Source: Phocaeicola massiliensis B84634 = Timone 84634 = DSM 17679 = JCM 13223 (GTDB lineage: Bacteria > Bacteroidota > Bacteroidia > Bacteroidales > Bacteroidaceae). From it: 64,000 nucleotides of DNA. Under the pieces are notes generated by a model. That model was not told where the DNA came from and did no database searches. It worked only from the letters and a program-made list of their open reading frames with translations. Location: positions 186,001-250,000 of the forward strand of contig NZ_KB905475.1 in the NCBI RefSeq assembly GCF_000382445.1, in the 5' to 3' direction. A program made the position numbers and the translations under genes. How positions within the stretch are numbered: position 1 is the stretch's first letter; each line of letters opens with the position of its first letter. Of the stretch, positions 9,028 through 17,681 are shown piece by piece.

Positions 9028-9836
9028 GCGAAAATTGTCATCCCGGAATAGAATATCTGCTTCAGCTGTATGCCGAAGAACAGAGCCGTGTAGATACGGC
9101 TTTGACACAAAAGGTGCATCATGTCACCGTTCAGGAAGGGATGAAAGGAGAACCAATACCCTATCAACTGCGGTCGGATTGGATGGTGACCAGTGTTTTG
9201 TTTCTGTGTTTCATTTTGGTATCCTATGTTCTTGCCCATGGAAAGAAACATCTGGAGCAACAGTTTAAGAATTTTTCCTTGTCGAAAGAGCGTGCCAGTT
9301 TATTTGATGATACCACTGCCTCGGATGTCCGTTATACATTGGTTTTGATATTCCAAACCTGTATCCTTGCCGGTTTCTGTGTATATGATTATTTTTCGGA
9401 CCACGATTTGCTTTTATTCCGCGTTGTACCCCACTATCTGCTATTGAGCACTTTCATCGGATGTGTGGTCATTTTCTTGTTGTTTAAGTGGTTGGCGTAT
9501 AACTTTGTAAATTGGATATTCTTTAACAAAACCAAGAATATGATTTGGATAGAGTCATATTTTAATGTGATAATCGGAGCCGGTTTTTTGCTTTTTCCCA
9601 TTGTCCTTTTGATTGTTTATTTTGATTTATCGCCGCAACTTGCACCTTATTTTATCGGTTTTGTTATAATAATTGCTAAAATATTGCTGTTTTATAAGTG
9701 CATTCATAACTTTTTCAACAGAATTTATGGCGTTCTCCATTTAATTCTGTACTTTTGTGCGCTAGAAATTCTCCCTGACTTGATACTGTGGAGGGGAATA
9801 GTTATAGCGAACAACATTTTGGTTTTAAATTTTTAG
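9024..9836 (+). CDS. DUF4271 membrane protein
   Basis: This is a 270-residue integral membrane protein with six or seven hydrophobic segments after a hydrophilic N-terminus of about 55 residues. It resembles the Bacteroidetes family DUF4271, of unknown function, which commonly sits just ahead of hemD-like uroporphyrinogen-III synthase genes. It overlaps the LOG gene by four bases upstream, and hemD starts 5 nt downstream. The steady operon position suggests a link to haem or tetrapyrrole metabolism, but no catalytic motif is visible. Confidence 0.8.
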   Translation: MSENCHPGIEYLLQLYAEEQSRVDTALTQKVHHVTVQEGMKGEPIPYQLRSDWMVTSVLFLCFILVSYVLAHGKKHLEQQFKNFSLSKERASLFDDTTASDVRYTLVLIFQTCILAGFCVYDYFSDHDLLLFRVVPHYLLLSTFIGCVVIFLLFKWLAYNFVNWIFFNKTKNMIWIESYFNVIIGAGFLLFPIVLLIVYFDLSPQLAPYFIGFVIIIAKILLFYKCIHNFFNRIYGVLHLILYFCALEILPDLILWRGIVIANNILVLNF

Positions 9837-9840
9837 TACA

Positions 9841-10590
9841 TTGAAAATAAAAAAAGTCCTCGTTTCTCAGCCCAAACCGACTTCTGAGAAGTCGCCTTAT
9901 TACGATATAGCTGAGAAGTACGGTGTGAAAATCGATTTTCGCCCGTTCATCAAAGTTGAGAGCTTGTCAGCCAAAGAGTTCAGACAACAAAAAGTCTCTA
10001 TTCTTGATCATACAGCAGTGATATTTACTTCAAGACACGCTATTGATCATTTTTTCGGTCTGTGTGCCGAGTTGCGTGTTACCATACCCGAGACAATGAA
10101 GTATTTCTGTACTTCTGAAACAATTGCTTTGTATATACAGAAATATGTGCAATATCGTAAACGCAAAGTATTCTTTGGGGCAACCGGTAAATTTGCAGAT
10201 TTGCTTCCGTCTATTATCAAACATAACACAGAGAAGTATCTTGTTCCGATGTCGGATGTGCATAATGACGAAATTAGAAACGCATTGGATGCTAAGAAGA
10301 TTCAACATACCGAGGTAGTGATGTATCGCACAGTAAGCAACGATTTCACTCCCGAAGAAAGTTTTGATTATGACATGTTGCTGTTCTTCAGTCCTGCCGG
10401 AATCAACTCGTTGATGAAAAATTTCCCTGAATTCGATCAACAAGAGATTGCCATCGGATGTTTTGGTCCTGCAACAGCTAAAGCGGTAAAAGATGCCGGT
10501 TTGCGCCTTGACCTGGAAGCTCCCACTGTAGAAGCTCCTTCAATGACGGCTGCATTGGATATGTTTATCCGTGAACGTAACAAAGATTAA
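9841..10590 (+). CDS. hemD: uroporphyrinogen-III synthase HemD
   Basis: HemD closes and rearranges hydroxymethylbilane to uroporphyrinogen III. The 249 residues fit the two-domain HemD fold: VLVSQPKPTSEKSPYYDIAE at the start, AVIFTSRHAIDHFF in the first half, and LLFFSPAGINSL followed by IGCFGPATAKAVKDAG in the second half, the conserved C-terminal substrate region. HemD sequences are poorly conserved, so the call rests on these segments. The start is TTG at 9841, four nt after the DUF4271 stop; no ATG is available upstream in frame. A long hairpin follows. Confidence 0.88.
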   Translation: MKIKKVLVSQPKPTSEKSPYYDIAEKYGVKIDFRPFIKVESLSAKEFRQQKVSILDHTAVIFTSRHAIDHFFGLCAELRVTIPETMKYFCTSETIALYIQKYVQYRKRKVFFGATGKFADLLPSIIKHNTEKYLVPMSDVHNDEIRNALDAKKIQHTEVVMYRTVSNDFTPEESFDYDMLLFFSPAGINSLMKNFPEFDQQEIAIGCFGPATAKAVKDAGLRLDLEAPTVEAPSMTAALDMFIRERNKD

Positions 10591-10609
10591 ATTTTTTAGT
10601 TTATAGCCC

Positions 10610-10667
10610 GAAATCGGGGGTTTTGTATCAAAAAGTTATAACTTTGTGATTCGAAACCCCCGATTTC
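10610..10667 (+). terminator. long hairpin between hemD and rnpA, with a promoter box in its loop
   Basis: GAAATCGGGGGTTTTG (10610-10625) pairs with CGAAACCCCCGATTTC (10652-10667), 15 of 16 positions, followed by TTTTTATA. This is a strong terminator for hemD. The loop contains TAACTTTG (10639-10646), a -7-like box that could drive rnpA from within the hairpin. Confidence 0.7.
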
Positions 10668-10690
10668 TTTTTATATGGAAAAGTAAAACT

Positions 10691-11080
10691 ATGGCAGAAT
10701 ATACACTTAGCAAAGCAGAACGATTGAATAGCAAGGCGATGATAGAACGTCTTTTTGCCGGTGGAAACAAGTCTTTTCCGGCTTTCCCCCTGCGTGTGGT
10801 GTATATGTGGTTGGATGCTTCGGAAGGGGAGGCGCCTGTTTCTATTTTGATAAGTGTTCCCAAGAAACGCTTTAAACGGGCAGTGAAACGCAATTTGGTG
10901 AAGCGCCGGGTACGGGAAGCGTACCGCAAGAACAAACAGCTATTGACGGATGCACTGGTTGCCAAGAATAAAAGACTGGTTTTAGCCTTTATATGGTTGG
11001 ACAATGAGATTCATCCTTCGGCCGAGATAGAAGGGAAAGTGAAGAGATTGCTGTTTCATATAATGGAAAAAATAGAATGA
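10691..11080 (+). CDS. rnpA: ribonuclease P protein component
   Basis: RnpA is the protein subunit of RNase P, which trims the 5' leader from pre-tRNAs. The ATG at 10691 is preferred over the upstream in-frame ATG at 10646, because that one overlaps a -7 box and lies in the terminator loop. The result is 129 residues starting [12 protein letters not shown]. The family signature is [20 protein letters not shown], the basic RNA-binding helix. yidD overlaps by ATGA (11077-11080), the common rnpA-yidD arrangement. Confidence 0.95.
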   Translation: MAEYTLSKAERLNSKAMIERLFAGGNKSFPAFPLRVVYMWLDASEGEAPVSILISVPKKRFKRAVKRNLVKRRVREAYRKNKQLLTDALVAKNKRLVLAFIWLDNEIHPSAEIEGKVKRLLFHIMEKIE

Positions 11081-11298
11081 AAAAGCTGCTTTCACGTCTT
11101 CTGTTACTCCCTATTTATTTCTACAGAGGGTATATTTCTCCCATGACTCCGCCTTCCTGTCGTTTTGTTCCTACTTGTTCCGAATATGCTATCGAGGCGA
11201 TTAAGAAACACGGTCCTTTTAAAGGATTGTATCTGGCCGTTCGTCGTTTGTTGCGTTGCCATCCGTGGGGTGGTTCGGGATACGACCCTGTTCCTTAA
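11077..11298 (+). CDS. yidD: membrane protein insertion efficiency factor YidD
   Basis: YidD is a 73-residue amphipathic, membrane-associated protein that aids YidC/Sec-dependent insertion. The three conserved Cys-containing blocks are present: [41 protein letters not shown] and [14 protein letters not shown]. It overlaps rnpA by four bases, and the TatD-like gene follows 12 nt later, so the three are probably one transcript. Confidence 0.95.
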   Translation: MKKLLSRLLLLPIYFYRGYISPMTPPSCRFVPTCSEYAIEAIKKHGPFKGLYLAVRRLLRCHPWGGSGYDPVP

Positions 11299-11310
11299 AT
11301 TATATCATTT

Positions 11311-11940
11311 ATGCTACTTGATATTCACAGTCATTATGCAGCTCCGATAGCGGGCGAGAGCATTTGGAATGTAGAACCTGCCGTTTTCTCTCCTATTGAG
11401 GGGAATTATTATTCTGTGGGCATTCATCCGTGGAAGGCAGGAGCGGTGCGCGAAGAAGAGTGGAGGCTGTTGCGTGAAGCGGCGGAGCATCCGGCTGTGC
11501 TGGCTATCGGTGAGGCAGGTCTTGATAAACTGATGCCGATAAAACCGGCACTTCAAATGGCAGTTTTCGAGAAGCAGATTTTGTTGGCGGAAGCGATGGG
11601 AAAACCCTTGATTATTCATTGTGTGAAAGCCTTTAACGAGTTGGTGGAACTGAAAAGGAAATTCCGTCCGAACGTGCCGTGGGTGGTACACGGCTTCCGT
11701 AATAATGTGAATATAGCCCGGATGTTGCTGCGTGAGGATATTCGTCTTTCGATAGGAGAGAAGTATCAACTACCTGTGTTGCAGGAGATTCCTTTGGAGT
11801 GCTTGCTGACCGAGACGGATGAAAGCCGGATGCCCGTCCGTGACATCATAAAGAGTATTGCCGAAGTGCGGCGGGTGACCGCAGAAGAGCTTTCCATGCA
11901 GATAGCCGAAAATGCGGGAAAAATCTTTTTTCAGCGATAA
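11311..11940 (+). CDS. short TatD-family metal-dependent hydrolase
   Basis: The 209-residue protein belongs to the TatD DNase/amidohydrolase family. LLDIHSHYA supplies the metal-binding HxH, GIHPW and IGEAGLDKL the next ligands (Glu), IIHCVKAFNELVEL a His, WVVHGFR another His, and LTETDES the final Asp. It is shorter than the usual 255-265 residues, with reduced loops, as is common in Bacteroidetes. Family members act as 3'-exonucleases or deacylases; the substrate here is not known. It sits between yidD and tyrS. Confidence 0.85.
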   Translation: MLLDIHSHYAAPIAGESIWNVEPAVFSPIEGNYYSVGIHPWKAGAVREEEWRLLREAAEHPAVLAIGEAGLDKLMPIKPALQMAVFEKQILLAEAMGKPLIIHCVKAFNELVELKRKFRPNVPWVVHGFRNNVNIARMLLREDIRLSIGEKYQLPVLQEIPLECLLTETDESRMPVRDIIKSIAEVRRVTAEELSMQIAENAGKIFFQR

Positions 11941-11943
11941 GAG

Positions 11944-11974
11944 TTGTTTCTTCAGATAAAGAGTCGTACTTTTG
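11944..11974 (+). promoter_or_regulatory. tyrS promoter
   Basis: A -33 TTG (11944-11946) and a -7 TACTTTTG (11967-11974) are separated by 20 nt, the Bacteroides spacing. The ATG of tyrS is 45 nt downstream. Confidence 0.6.
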
Positions 11975-12019
11975 TGGCATTAAAGTATAAATCAAACAAT
12001 TAAATAGATTAATCATTCG

Positions 12020-13312
12020 ATGAATTTTGTAGAAGAATTAACATGGCGTGGAATGGTGCACACAATGATGCCGGGCACCGAGGAGTTATTGGCTAAAGAA
12101 CAAGTTACAGCATATCTGGGCATCGACCCTACTGCTGACTCTTTGCATATCGGCCACTTGTGTGGTGTGATGATGCTGCGTCATTTCCAGCGTTGCGGCC
12201 ATAAGCCGTTGGCTCTTGTAGGTGGTGCAACCGGTATGATCGGCGACCCTTCCGGTAAATCGCAGGAACGTAATCTGCTGACAGAAGAGACTTTGCGTCA
12301 CAACGTAGCTTGCATCAAGAAGCAGCTGGCCAAGTTCTTGGACTTTGAGAGCGATGCTCCCAACAAAGCCGAATTGGTGAATAACTATGATTGGATGAAG
12401 GATTTTACTTTCCTTGATTTTGCCCGTGAGGTAGGTAAGCATATCACAGTGAACTATATGATGGCTAAGGATTCTGTACAGAAACGTTTGAACGGTGAAG
12501 CCCGTGACGGTTTGTCATTTACAGAATTTACTTACCAGCTGTTGCAGGGTTATGACTTCCTGCACTTATACGAAACAAAAGGCTGTAAACTTCAGATGGG
12601 TGGCTCAGACCAGTGGGGTAACATTACTACCGGTGCCGAGTTGATCCGCCGTACCAACGGTGGCGAAGTATTTGCTTTGACTTGTCCGTTGATTACAAAG
12701 GCCGATGGTGGCAAGTTCGGTAAGACTGAATCAGGTAACATCTGGTTGGATCCCCGTTATACTTCTCCTTACAAATTCTACCAGTTCTGGTTGAATGTAA
12801 GTGATGAGGACGCTGCCCGCTACATCAAAATCTTTACTTCACTGAGTCAGGAAGAAGTGGAAGCATTGACGGCAGAACATGCCGAAGCTCCACATTTGCG
12901 TGTATTGCAGAAGCGTCTGGCCAAGGAAGTGACTGTTATGGTTCACTCGGAAGAAGACTACAATGCGGCTGTCGAGGCATCAGGCATTCTGTTTGGTAAT
13001 GCTACTTCGGAGGCATTGAAGAAACTGGATGAAGACACGTTGCTGGCCGTATTCGAAGGTGTTCCCCAGTTTGAGGTATCACGTGATGCATTGGCAGAAG
13101 GTGTGAAAGCGGTAGATTTATTCGTCGATAACGCTGCTGTCTTCGCTTCAAAAGGTGAGATGCGTAAGCTGGTTCAAGGTGGAGGCGTTTCGCTGAATAA
13201 AGAGAAATTAAATGCCTTTGACCAAGTAATCACTACTGCCGACCTGCTGGATGAAAAATACCTGTTGGTTCAACGCGGAAAGAAGAATTATTATCTGGTG
13301 ATTGCCAAATAA
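12020..13312 (+). CDS. tyrS: tyrosyl-tRNA synthetase
   Basis: TyrS charges tRNA-Tyr. The 430 residues are the standard bacterial TyrRS length. The class I HIGH box appears as [10 protein letters not shown] near residue 47, followed by [17 protein letters not shown]. The tyrosine and tRNA pocket includes [14 protein letters not shown]. The KMSKS counterpart is [11 protein letters not shown]-terminal S4 RNA-binding domain ([20 protein letters not shown]) ends the protein. It has its own promoter and a strong terminator, so it is a single-gene unit. Confidence 0.97.
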   Translation: MNFVEELTWRGMVHTMMPGTEELLAKEQVTAYLGIDPTADSLHIGHLCGVMMLRHFQRCGHKPLALVGGATGMIGDPSGKSQERNLLTEETLRHNVACIKKQLAKFLDFESDAPNKAELVNNYDWMKDFTFLDFAREVGKHITVNYMMAKDSVQKRLNGEARDGLSFTEFTYQLLQGYDFLHLYETKGCKLQMGGSDQWGNITTGAELIRRTNGGEVFALTCPLITKADGGKFGKTESGNIWLDPRYTSPYKFYQFWLNVSDEDAARYIKIFTSLSQEEVEALTAEHAEAPHLRVLQKRLAKEVTVMVHSEEDYNAAVEASGILFGNATSEALKKLDEDTLLAVFEGVPQFEVSRDALAEGVKAVDLFVDNAAVFASKGEMRKLVQGGGVSLNKEKLNAFDQVITTADLLDEKYLLVQRGKKNYYLVIAK

Positions 13313-13346
13313 GGAAAGAGAGATTCTTTGTGATAGATATAAGAAC

Positions 13347-13386
13347 GGAAGGAGAGAACATACACATTCTCTCCTTCCACTTTTTT
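13347..13386 (+). terminator. rho-independent terminator of tyrS
   Basis: GGAAGGAGAGAA (13347-13358) and TTCTCTCCTTCC (13367-13378) form a perfect 12-bp stem with an 8-nt loop, followed by AC and six T. It lies between the convergent tyrS and S41 protease genes. Confidence 0.88.
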
Positions 13387-13405
13387 ATAACTTCATATTC
13401 GCACT

Positions 13406-16400
13406 TTATTTCCCGTCTATCTCCTTCAGCAGTTCATCCACAGCCACTTTCAACTGGGTATCTTCGCCCTGAACAACTGTCTCCGGTGCATTGGCTACCT
13501 TGATATCCGGTTCCAACTGTGTATTCTCCAGATAACTTCCGTCCGGCAATTGATAACCGATGATAGGGATACCGAATACCAATGAAGGGTCTTGAAGCGT
13601 TTCCCACGATACACTCGTCATGGTGCCCGGTACAGGCATACCCACCAGTTTGCCCAGTTTTTGATGACTGTAAACCCACGGAGTACCGTGTGCATTACTA
13701 TAATTGGCTTCGCATTGCAGCATGATGGACGGTTTGTTCCAACGACGACTCGGCATATCACATGCTTCACGTCCACGTACCACCTGAGTGAAATACTTCT
13801 TACCGCTGAATAGTATCTCTATATCCTCGTGCAAGCGGCCTCCGCCATTGAAGCGAGTGTCGATGACAATTCCTTCGCGATCATTGTATTTACCCAAGAT
13901 GTCCGAGTAAACAGAACGGAAACTGTCATCACCCATCGACTGGATATGTACATAACCTAAACGTCCGCCGGACCATTTATCCACATCGGCGGCACGCTGT
14001 TTCACCCAGCGTGTGTAGAGCAGTTCGTTGAATGCACCGTTGCTGATAGGCATCACTACTTCTTCCCAGCGTTCTTTGGTCTGAGGATTATAGAGAGATA
14101 CCAGCGTCTTCTTCCGGCTTAAATTATTGAAGAGTGCCGCATAGTCTGCTTCGGCAGTAATTTCTTTTCCGTTTATTTTCTCTACAATATCTCCGGCTTT
14201 TACTTTGGAGCGGGCATGGTCGAACGGTCCTTTTTCCACCACTTCGGAAATGAGCAACCCCTTGCCGTCATAGCTCCAGTCGTACAGCAGTCCCAGGTTG
14301 GCTGTGGCATCTCCCTTTAGATTGGAATAATAACGTCCTCCGGTGTGTGACACATTGAGTTCGCCCAACCATTCGCTCAGCATCTCGGCAAAATCATAGT
14401 TATTGCTGATATGCGGCAGGAATTTGCGATAAGCGGCACTCATGGCATCCCAGTCTATTCCATGCATATTGAGATTGTAGAAACGCTTCTGATGCTGTTT
14501 ATAGACATGATTGAACATATATTCGCGTTCGGCTGCCAAGTCCATCGTCATATCTGCCTTATAGCTTATGGGCTTTAATGTTTCGGAAGCGGCATTCATC
14601 TTCTGCATGGTGCTTCCGCCCAAAACAAAGATTTCTTTTCCTTCCTTATCCATTTCCATGTTTGTCCAGCCGGTATTCATCTTGTGGAGCAACTTGGTAT
14701 CCTTTTTTCTGAGGTCCAGTTTCCAAAGGTCGAATCCGCCTTCAAAAGCAGAAAGATAATAAAGCTTCTCACCGTCTTTGGAGATGATGGCGCTGCTTAA
14801 GTTCGATGAGTTGGGAGTGAGGCGCACAATGCGGTCTTCCATATTCTTCAGTTCGACCACAATGTCCTTTACTTTCTCTTCTTTGGTATCTTCCTTTTTA
14901 TCCTTATCTTTTTGCTTATCTTTCTTCGATTCGTCTTCTTTGGTCTTATCCTGTTCCTTTTCCAGTTCTTTCTGCAACTCGTAGTCTTCTTTGCTCAAGC
15001 GGAACTTGTCGTATGCATCCTGATTGAGGAATACCAGCATGACATCGTTCAATGACCCCCATGAAGCGTGATTGCGCATGCCATAGCGTTCGGTGATGAA
15101 CAGAATCGCATTGCCGTCGAGCACCCAACGGGGCGAACCGCTGGTGTAACCGCTGTTAGTGATATTAATGATATCTCCTCCCTGTGCATTGACTAAGCCG
15201 ATATCCGAATATGGGTCATGCTTGTTTCCGATAAACTCTAATGTAAACCATTTGCCATCGGGCGACCAGGCATAATCAAAGCCTCCTCCGGTGCTATACC
15301 ATGTGGAACCGTCTGTCACCTGGCGTACTTTTTTTGTATCGAGATTCATCACCATCAAGCGGTTACGGTCTTCGATAAAGGCAAGTTCCTTGCCGTCCGG
15401 TGAAAACCGGGGATAGGCGCGTTCCACCTTGGCGGACGGCAGCAATACTTCCTCTTCGATAAGAGTGGCATTCGGGAAGTTGGCTTCTTCCTTGCGTGCT
15501 ATTTTAGCCAGATACAATTCCCAATTACCGTTTCTCTCGCTGGCGTATGCCAGTGTGCGGTTATCGGGTGCAAAGGTTACCCCTGCTTCGCGTGCCGGGG
15601 TGTGGGTAATCTGTTTGGTAGTAGTGTAATCAGCCGAAGTGACAAAGACTTCTCCGCGTACAATGAATGCAACCTGTTTTCCATCGGGTGACACCGTGGC
15701 CGAAGTAGCGCCCTTGGTAAAACTTAAGTCGGCTACTTTGTCCTGATCGTCACGTATCAGGTTTATTTTTACTTTTTGCGGGGCGGCATTTCCTTGTTGG
15801 GTATAGATTTCGCCATCATAAGTATAGCACAAAGTTCCGTTGCTGCCCATAGAAAGGAAACGAACCGGATGGGTCTTGAAACTTGTCACGGGATTGACGG
15901 ATTGTGGGGCATTGAGCGGGAACGAATATACATTGAAACTTCCCCCGTCACGTTCGCTCAGGAAATAGACAGTCTGATTGTCCGGTGAGAGAACCGGATT
16001 CCGGTCTTCACCTGCATGCCGGGTAAGGTTGGTATGTTTCTTGCTTTGCGTGTCATACATCCACACATCTCTGGTGATGGAAGAGGTATGATGTTTGCGC
16101 CATTCATCTTCAAAACCTTTTCTGTCTTGATAAAGCAAGGTTTTTCCGGTTTTATCAAAACATACAGCCTCGGCAGGAGTTCCCAACACCTGTTCGGTTC
16201 GTCCTCCCTTGGTCGACACTTTATATAGCTCGGTCATGGCCGATGTGGGAAACAAGGCACTGTTGGCAGGGTCTTGAATAGCAGCGGAGAAAAGTATGTA
16301 TTTCCCGTCCGAGGTAAAAGCGGAAGGCAATTCCGTTGCCGAATGAGTGGTGAGCCGTTTTGCCGGTCCGCCGTCGGCAGGCATTACAAATACATCGAAA

Positions 16401-16660
16401 TTTCCGTTCCGGTCACTGGCGAAAGCTATCTCTTTTCCATCGTGCGACCATATAGGTGTACATTCGTAAGAACTCTGTGTGGTGAGTTGGGTGGCAGTGC
16501 CTCCTTTGGCGGGCACCTTATAAATATCCCCTTTATAACAAAAAACGATTTCCTTCCCATCCGGGGAAATCTGCACGTCACGCATCCAGAGTGGAGTTCC
16601 TGCGTAACTGTTCGCTGTTGCTATGCAGCCCAGCGCAATGCAAGCTAGAAGTTTTTTCAT
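13406..16660 (-). CDS. tricorn-type S41 serine protease (PDZ-containing, exported)
   Basis: This 1084-residue exported protease follows the tricorn plan. A signal peptide (MKKLLACIALGCIATANSYA) comes first. WD/TolB-like propeller repeats (SPDGKEIVF, SHDGKEIAFASDRNG, SPDNQTVYFLSERDGG) fill about 25-540. A Lys/Glu/Asp-rich linker lies at about 555-600, then a second propeller part, a tricorn C1 helical segment, a PDZ domain near KVKAGDIVEKINGKEI, and the S41 core. The core has IVIDTRFNGGG and the CEANYSNAHGTPW stretch, which probably holds the nucleophilic Ser. Such enzymes degrade peptides in the periplasm. A good promoter (16688-16717) precedes it. Confidence 0.9.
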   Translation of the reverse strand: MKKLLACIALGCIATANSYAGTPLWMRDVQISPDGKEIVFCYKGDIYKVPAKGGTATQLTTQSSYECTPIWSHDGKEIAFASDRNGNFDVFVMPADGGPAKRLTTHSATELPSAFTSDGKYILFSAAIQDPANSALFPTSAMTELYKVSTKGGRTEQVLGTPAEAVCFDKTGKTLLYQDRKGFEDEWRKHHTSSITRDVWMYDTQSKKHTNLTRHAGEDRNPVLSPDNQTVYFLSERDGGSFNVYSFPLNAPQSVNPVTSFKTHPVRFLSMGSNGTLCYTYDGEIYTQQGNAAPQKVKINLIRDDQDKVADLSFTKGATSATVSPDGKQVAFIVRGEVFVTSADYTTTKQITHTPAREAGVTFAPDNRTLAYASERNGNWELYLAKIARKEEANFPNATLIEEEVLLPSAKVERAYPRFSPDGKELAFIEDRNRLMVMNLDTKKVRQVTDGSTWYSTGGGFDYAWSPDGKWFTLEFIGNKHDPYSDIGLVNAQGGDIINITNSGYTSGSPRWVLDGNAILFITERYGMRNHASWGSLNDVMLVFLNQDAYDKFRLSKEDYELQKELEKEQDKTKEDESKKDKQKDKDKKEDTKEEKVKDIVVELKNMEDRIVRLTPNSSNLSSAIISKDGEKLYYLSAFEGGFDLWKLDLRKKDTKLLHKMNTGWTNMEMDKEGKEIFVLGGSTMQKMNAASETLKPISYKADMTMDLAAEREYMFNHVYKQHQKRFYNLNMHGIDWDAMSAAYRKFLPHISNNYDFAEMLSEWLGELNVSHTGGRYYSNLKGDATANLGLLYDWSYDGKGLLISEVVEKGPFDHARSKVKAGDIVEKINGKEITAEADYAALFNNLSRKKTLVSLYNPQTKERWEEVVMPISNGAFNELLYTRWVKQRAADVDKWSGGRLGYVHIQSMGDDSFRSVYSDILGKYNDREGIVIDTRFNGGGRLHEDIEILFSGKKYFTQVVRGREACDMPSRRWNKPSIMLQCEANYSNAHGTPWVYSHQKLGKLVGMPVPGTMTSVSWETLQDPSLVFGIPIIGYQLPDGSYLENTQLEPDIKVANAPETVVQGEDTQLKVAVDELLKEIDGK

Positions 16661-16687
16661 CGTATCGAAATCTTTTAATTAGGTTTA

Positions 16688-16717
16688 CAAAGATAAGCAT
16701 TTGCATATTGTAGCAAA
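16688..16717 (-). promoter_or_regulatory. promoter of the tricorn-type protease
   Basis: On the minus strand TTTG (16714-16717) is followed after 18 nt by TATCTTTG (16688-16695), 28 nt from the ATG. The divergent tRNA-Gln promoter lies in the next 50 bases. Confidence 0.65.
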
Positions 16718-16733
16718 AAAAAGTGCGAAAATA

Positions 16734-16766
16734 TTTGGACTATATAGATAGAAAAACGTATCTTTG
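16734..16766 (+). promoter_or_regulatory. tRNA-Gln promoter
   Basis: TTTG (16734-16737) and TATCTTTG (16759-16766) are 21 nt apart, a near-perfect Bacteroides -33/-7 pair, 30 nt ahead of the tRNA. Confidence 0.75.
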
Positions 16767-16796
16767 CACCGCTTTCCAAGGAAAGCACATAATGAT

Positions 16797-16867
16797 TGGA
16801 CTATGGTGTAATGGTAGCACAACAGGTTTTGGTTCTGTTTGTCCAGGTTCGAATCCTGGTAGTCCAA
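16797..16867 (+). tRNA. tRNA-Gln (anticodon UUG)
   Basis: A full cloverleaf is visible in 71 nt. The 7-bp acceptor pairs TGGACTA with TAGTCCA. The D-arm has loop AATGGTA. The anticodon stem ACAGG/TCTGT has loop TTTTGGT, giving anticodon TTG. The T-arm is CCAGG-TTCGAAT-CCTGG, and the discriminator base is A. The CCA end is not encoded, as is usual in Bacteroidales. A strong promoter and a terminator flank it, so it is a single-gene transcript. Confidence 0.96.
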
Positions 16868-16886
16868 CAAACTACTTATTAAAGAT

Positions 16887-16921
16887 AAAAGCCCATCAAA
16901 TTGCATGTTTGACGGGCTTTT
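16887..16921 (+). terminator. tRNA-Gln terminator
   Basis: AAAAGCCCATCAAA (16887-16900) and TTTGACGGGCTTTT (16908-16921) form a 14-bp stem with one mismatch and a 7-nt loop, ending in a T-run. Confidence 0.88.
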
Positions 16922-16983
16922 GTTATTCCGGCCCTTATCACCCATACTTAGCGAGTCCGATATGACGGAGCCTGACACTATGA

Positions 16984-17088
16984 CATATATACGTGCAGGT
17001 TCATGCGTACGTACGTGTAGTTCGATACGTATATACGTGTGGCCTGATGCCACCGTATGTGTAGCCCGATGCGTACGTACACACTTTA
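16984..17088. repeat. degenerate ~22-bp tandem repeat rich in TACGTGTA
   Basis: About four or five imperfect units carry the core TAcgTACGTGTAg followed by a ycGATgCG-like tail, for example at 16987, 17009 and 17031, with some units of 18 or 26 nt. No reading frame is conserved. A related array in the opposite orientation lies at 31714-31801. Many units are near-palindromic (ACGTACGT). The function is not known; it may be a dispersed intergenic repeat family. Confidence 0.6.
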
Positions 17089-17094
17089 CAAACA

Positions 17095-17167
17095 GGGGGA
17101 TATGTCAAAACGTGGACAATGCTGTCTTTTGGTTCGTAGGGGCGAGGTTTAGTTTTTACACACTCCC
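17095..17167. mobile_element. short MITE-like element (internally deleted relative of the 47.6-kb copy)
   Basis: The left end GGGGGATATGTCAAAAC and right end AGTTTTTACACACTCCC are imperfect inverted repeats. The interior (tggacaatgctgtc, then tttggttcgtaggggcgagg) matches the left half of the 152-bp element at 47649-47800, but that copy's internal hairpin is missing. It codes for nothing convincing and is probably a non-autonomous remnant. Confidence 0.6.
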
Positions 17168-17196
17168 ATGCTGCAAAAAAGACCTTGATGTTTTCC

Positions 17197-17237
17197 AAAA
17201 AGATGGTGATGTTTCTTAAAAACATCACCATCTTTTT
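17197..17237. terminator. perfect 18-bp hairpin, terminator-like on both strands
   Basis: AAAAAGATGGTGATGTTT (17197-17214) pairs fully with AAACATCACCATCTTTTT (17220-17237) around the loop CTTAA, with T-runs on both outer sides. No gene ends next to it: tRNA-Gln already has a terminator and the HlyD-like gene ends 445 nt away. It may be an RNA 3' end or a repeat. Confidence 0.55.
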
Positions 17238-17377
17238 TAAAAAGCTCGGTATGTTTTTTATGTAAGGGAAGATGGAACCATCCTCACCAAGTCGGTCATT
17301 TCTCCTTTTCCGTTCATCCTTACATTTTAGCCAAAACATGCGGATAATCAGTCGGTTAAGACTGACAGGACATCCCC

Positions 17378-17545
17378 TCATCCTCCTTTCAGCCGTGCTT
17401 CCGAGTCCTTTCACAAGCTGCCTTCAGTAATTCCCTTGTGTACTTTCTACACCTCTTTTTAGACTACCGTAAATGAAAGCGTTATCGAAAAAGTTCAAAA
17501 GCCGGAAGAAGTTTTATGAATGAAAGGAGGCTGAAAGGGGGATGA
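17378..17545. repeat. inverted repeat in a gene-free strip (16.9-17.7 kb)
   Basis: TCATCCTCCTTTCAGCC (17378-17394) recurs inverted as GGCTGAAAGGGGGATGA (17529-17545) with one mismatch, enclosing about 135 nt. Further GATGAAAGGAGG-like pieces occur at 17521 and near 17600. The rest of 17240-17680 shows no credible gene on either strand, and no small double-glycine leader peptide was found there. Confidence 0.45.
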
Positions 17546-17681
17546 CACGATATTCCTTCACAACCGGAACCCCCATCAGCAGGGCGTTTCAGCGGTAGAT
17601 GAAAGGAGGTAGGAAGAAACGGATTTTCGCCATTATGCGTTTCAAGAACTTTTTTGAAGAGGCTGAGATCTTTCTGAAAGT

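Noticed and set aside
16984..17088. CRISPR array
   Set aside because: Units are degenerate, near-palindromic and contiguous, with no spacers and no cas genes.
17001..17414. 137-codon minus frame spanning the repeats after tRNA-Gln
   Set aside because: It runs through the TACGTGTA array, the MITE-like element and a hairpin; its protein is a by-product of repeats.
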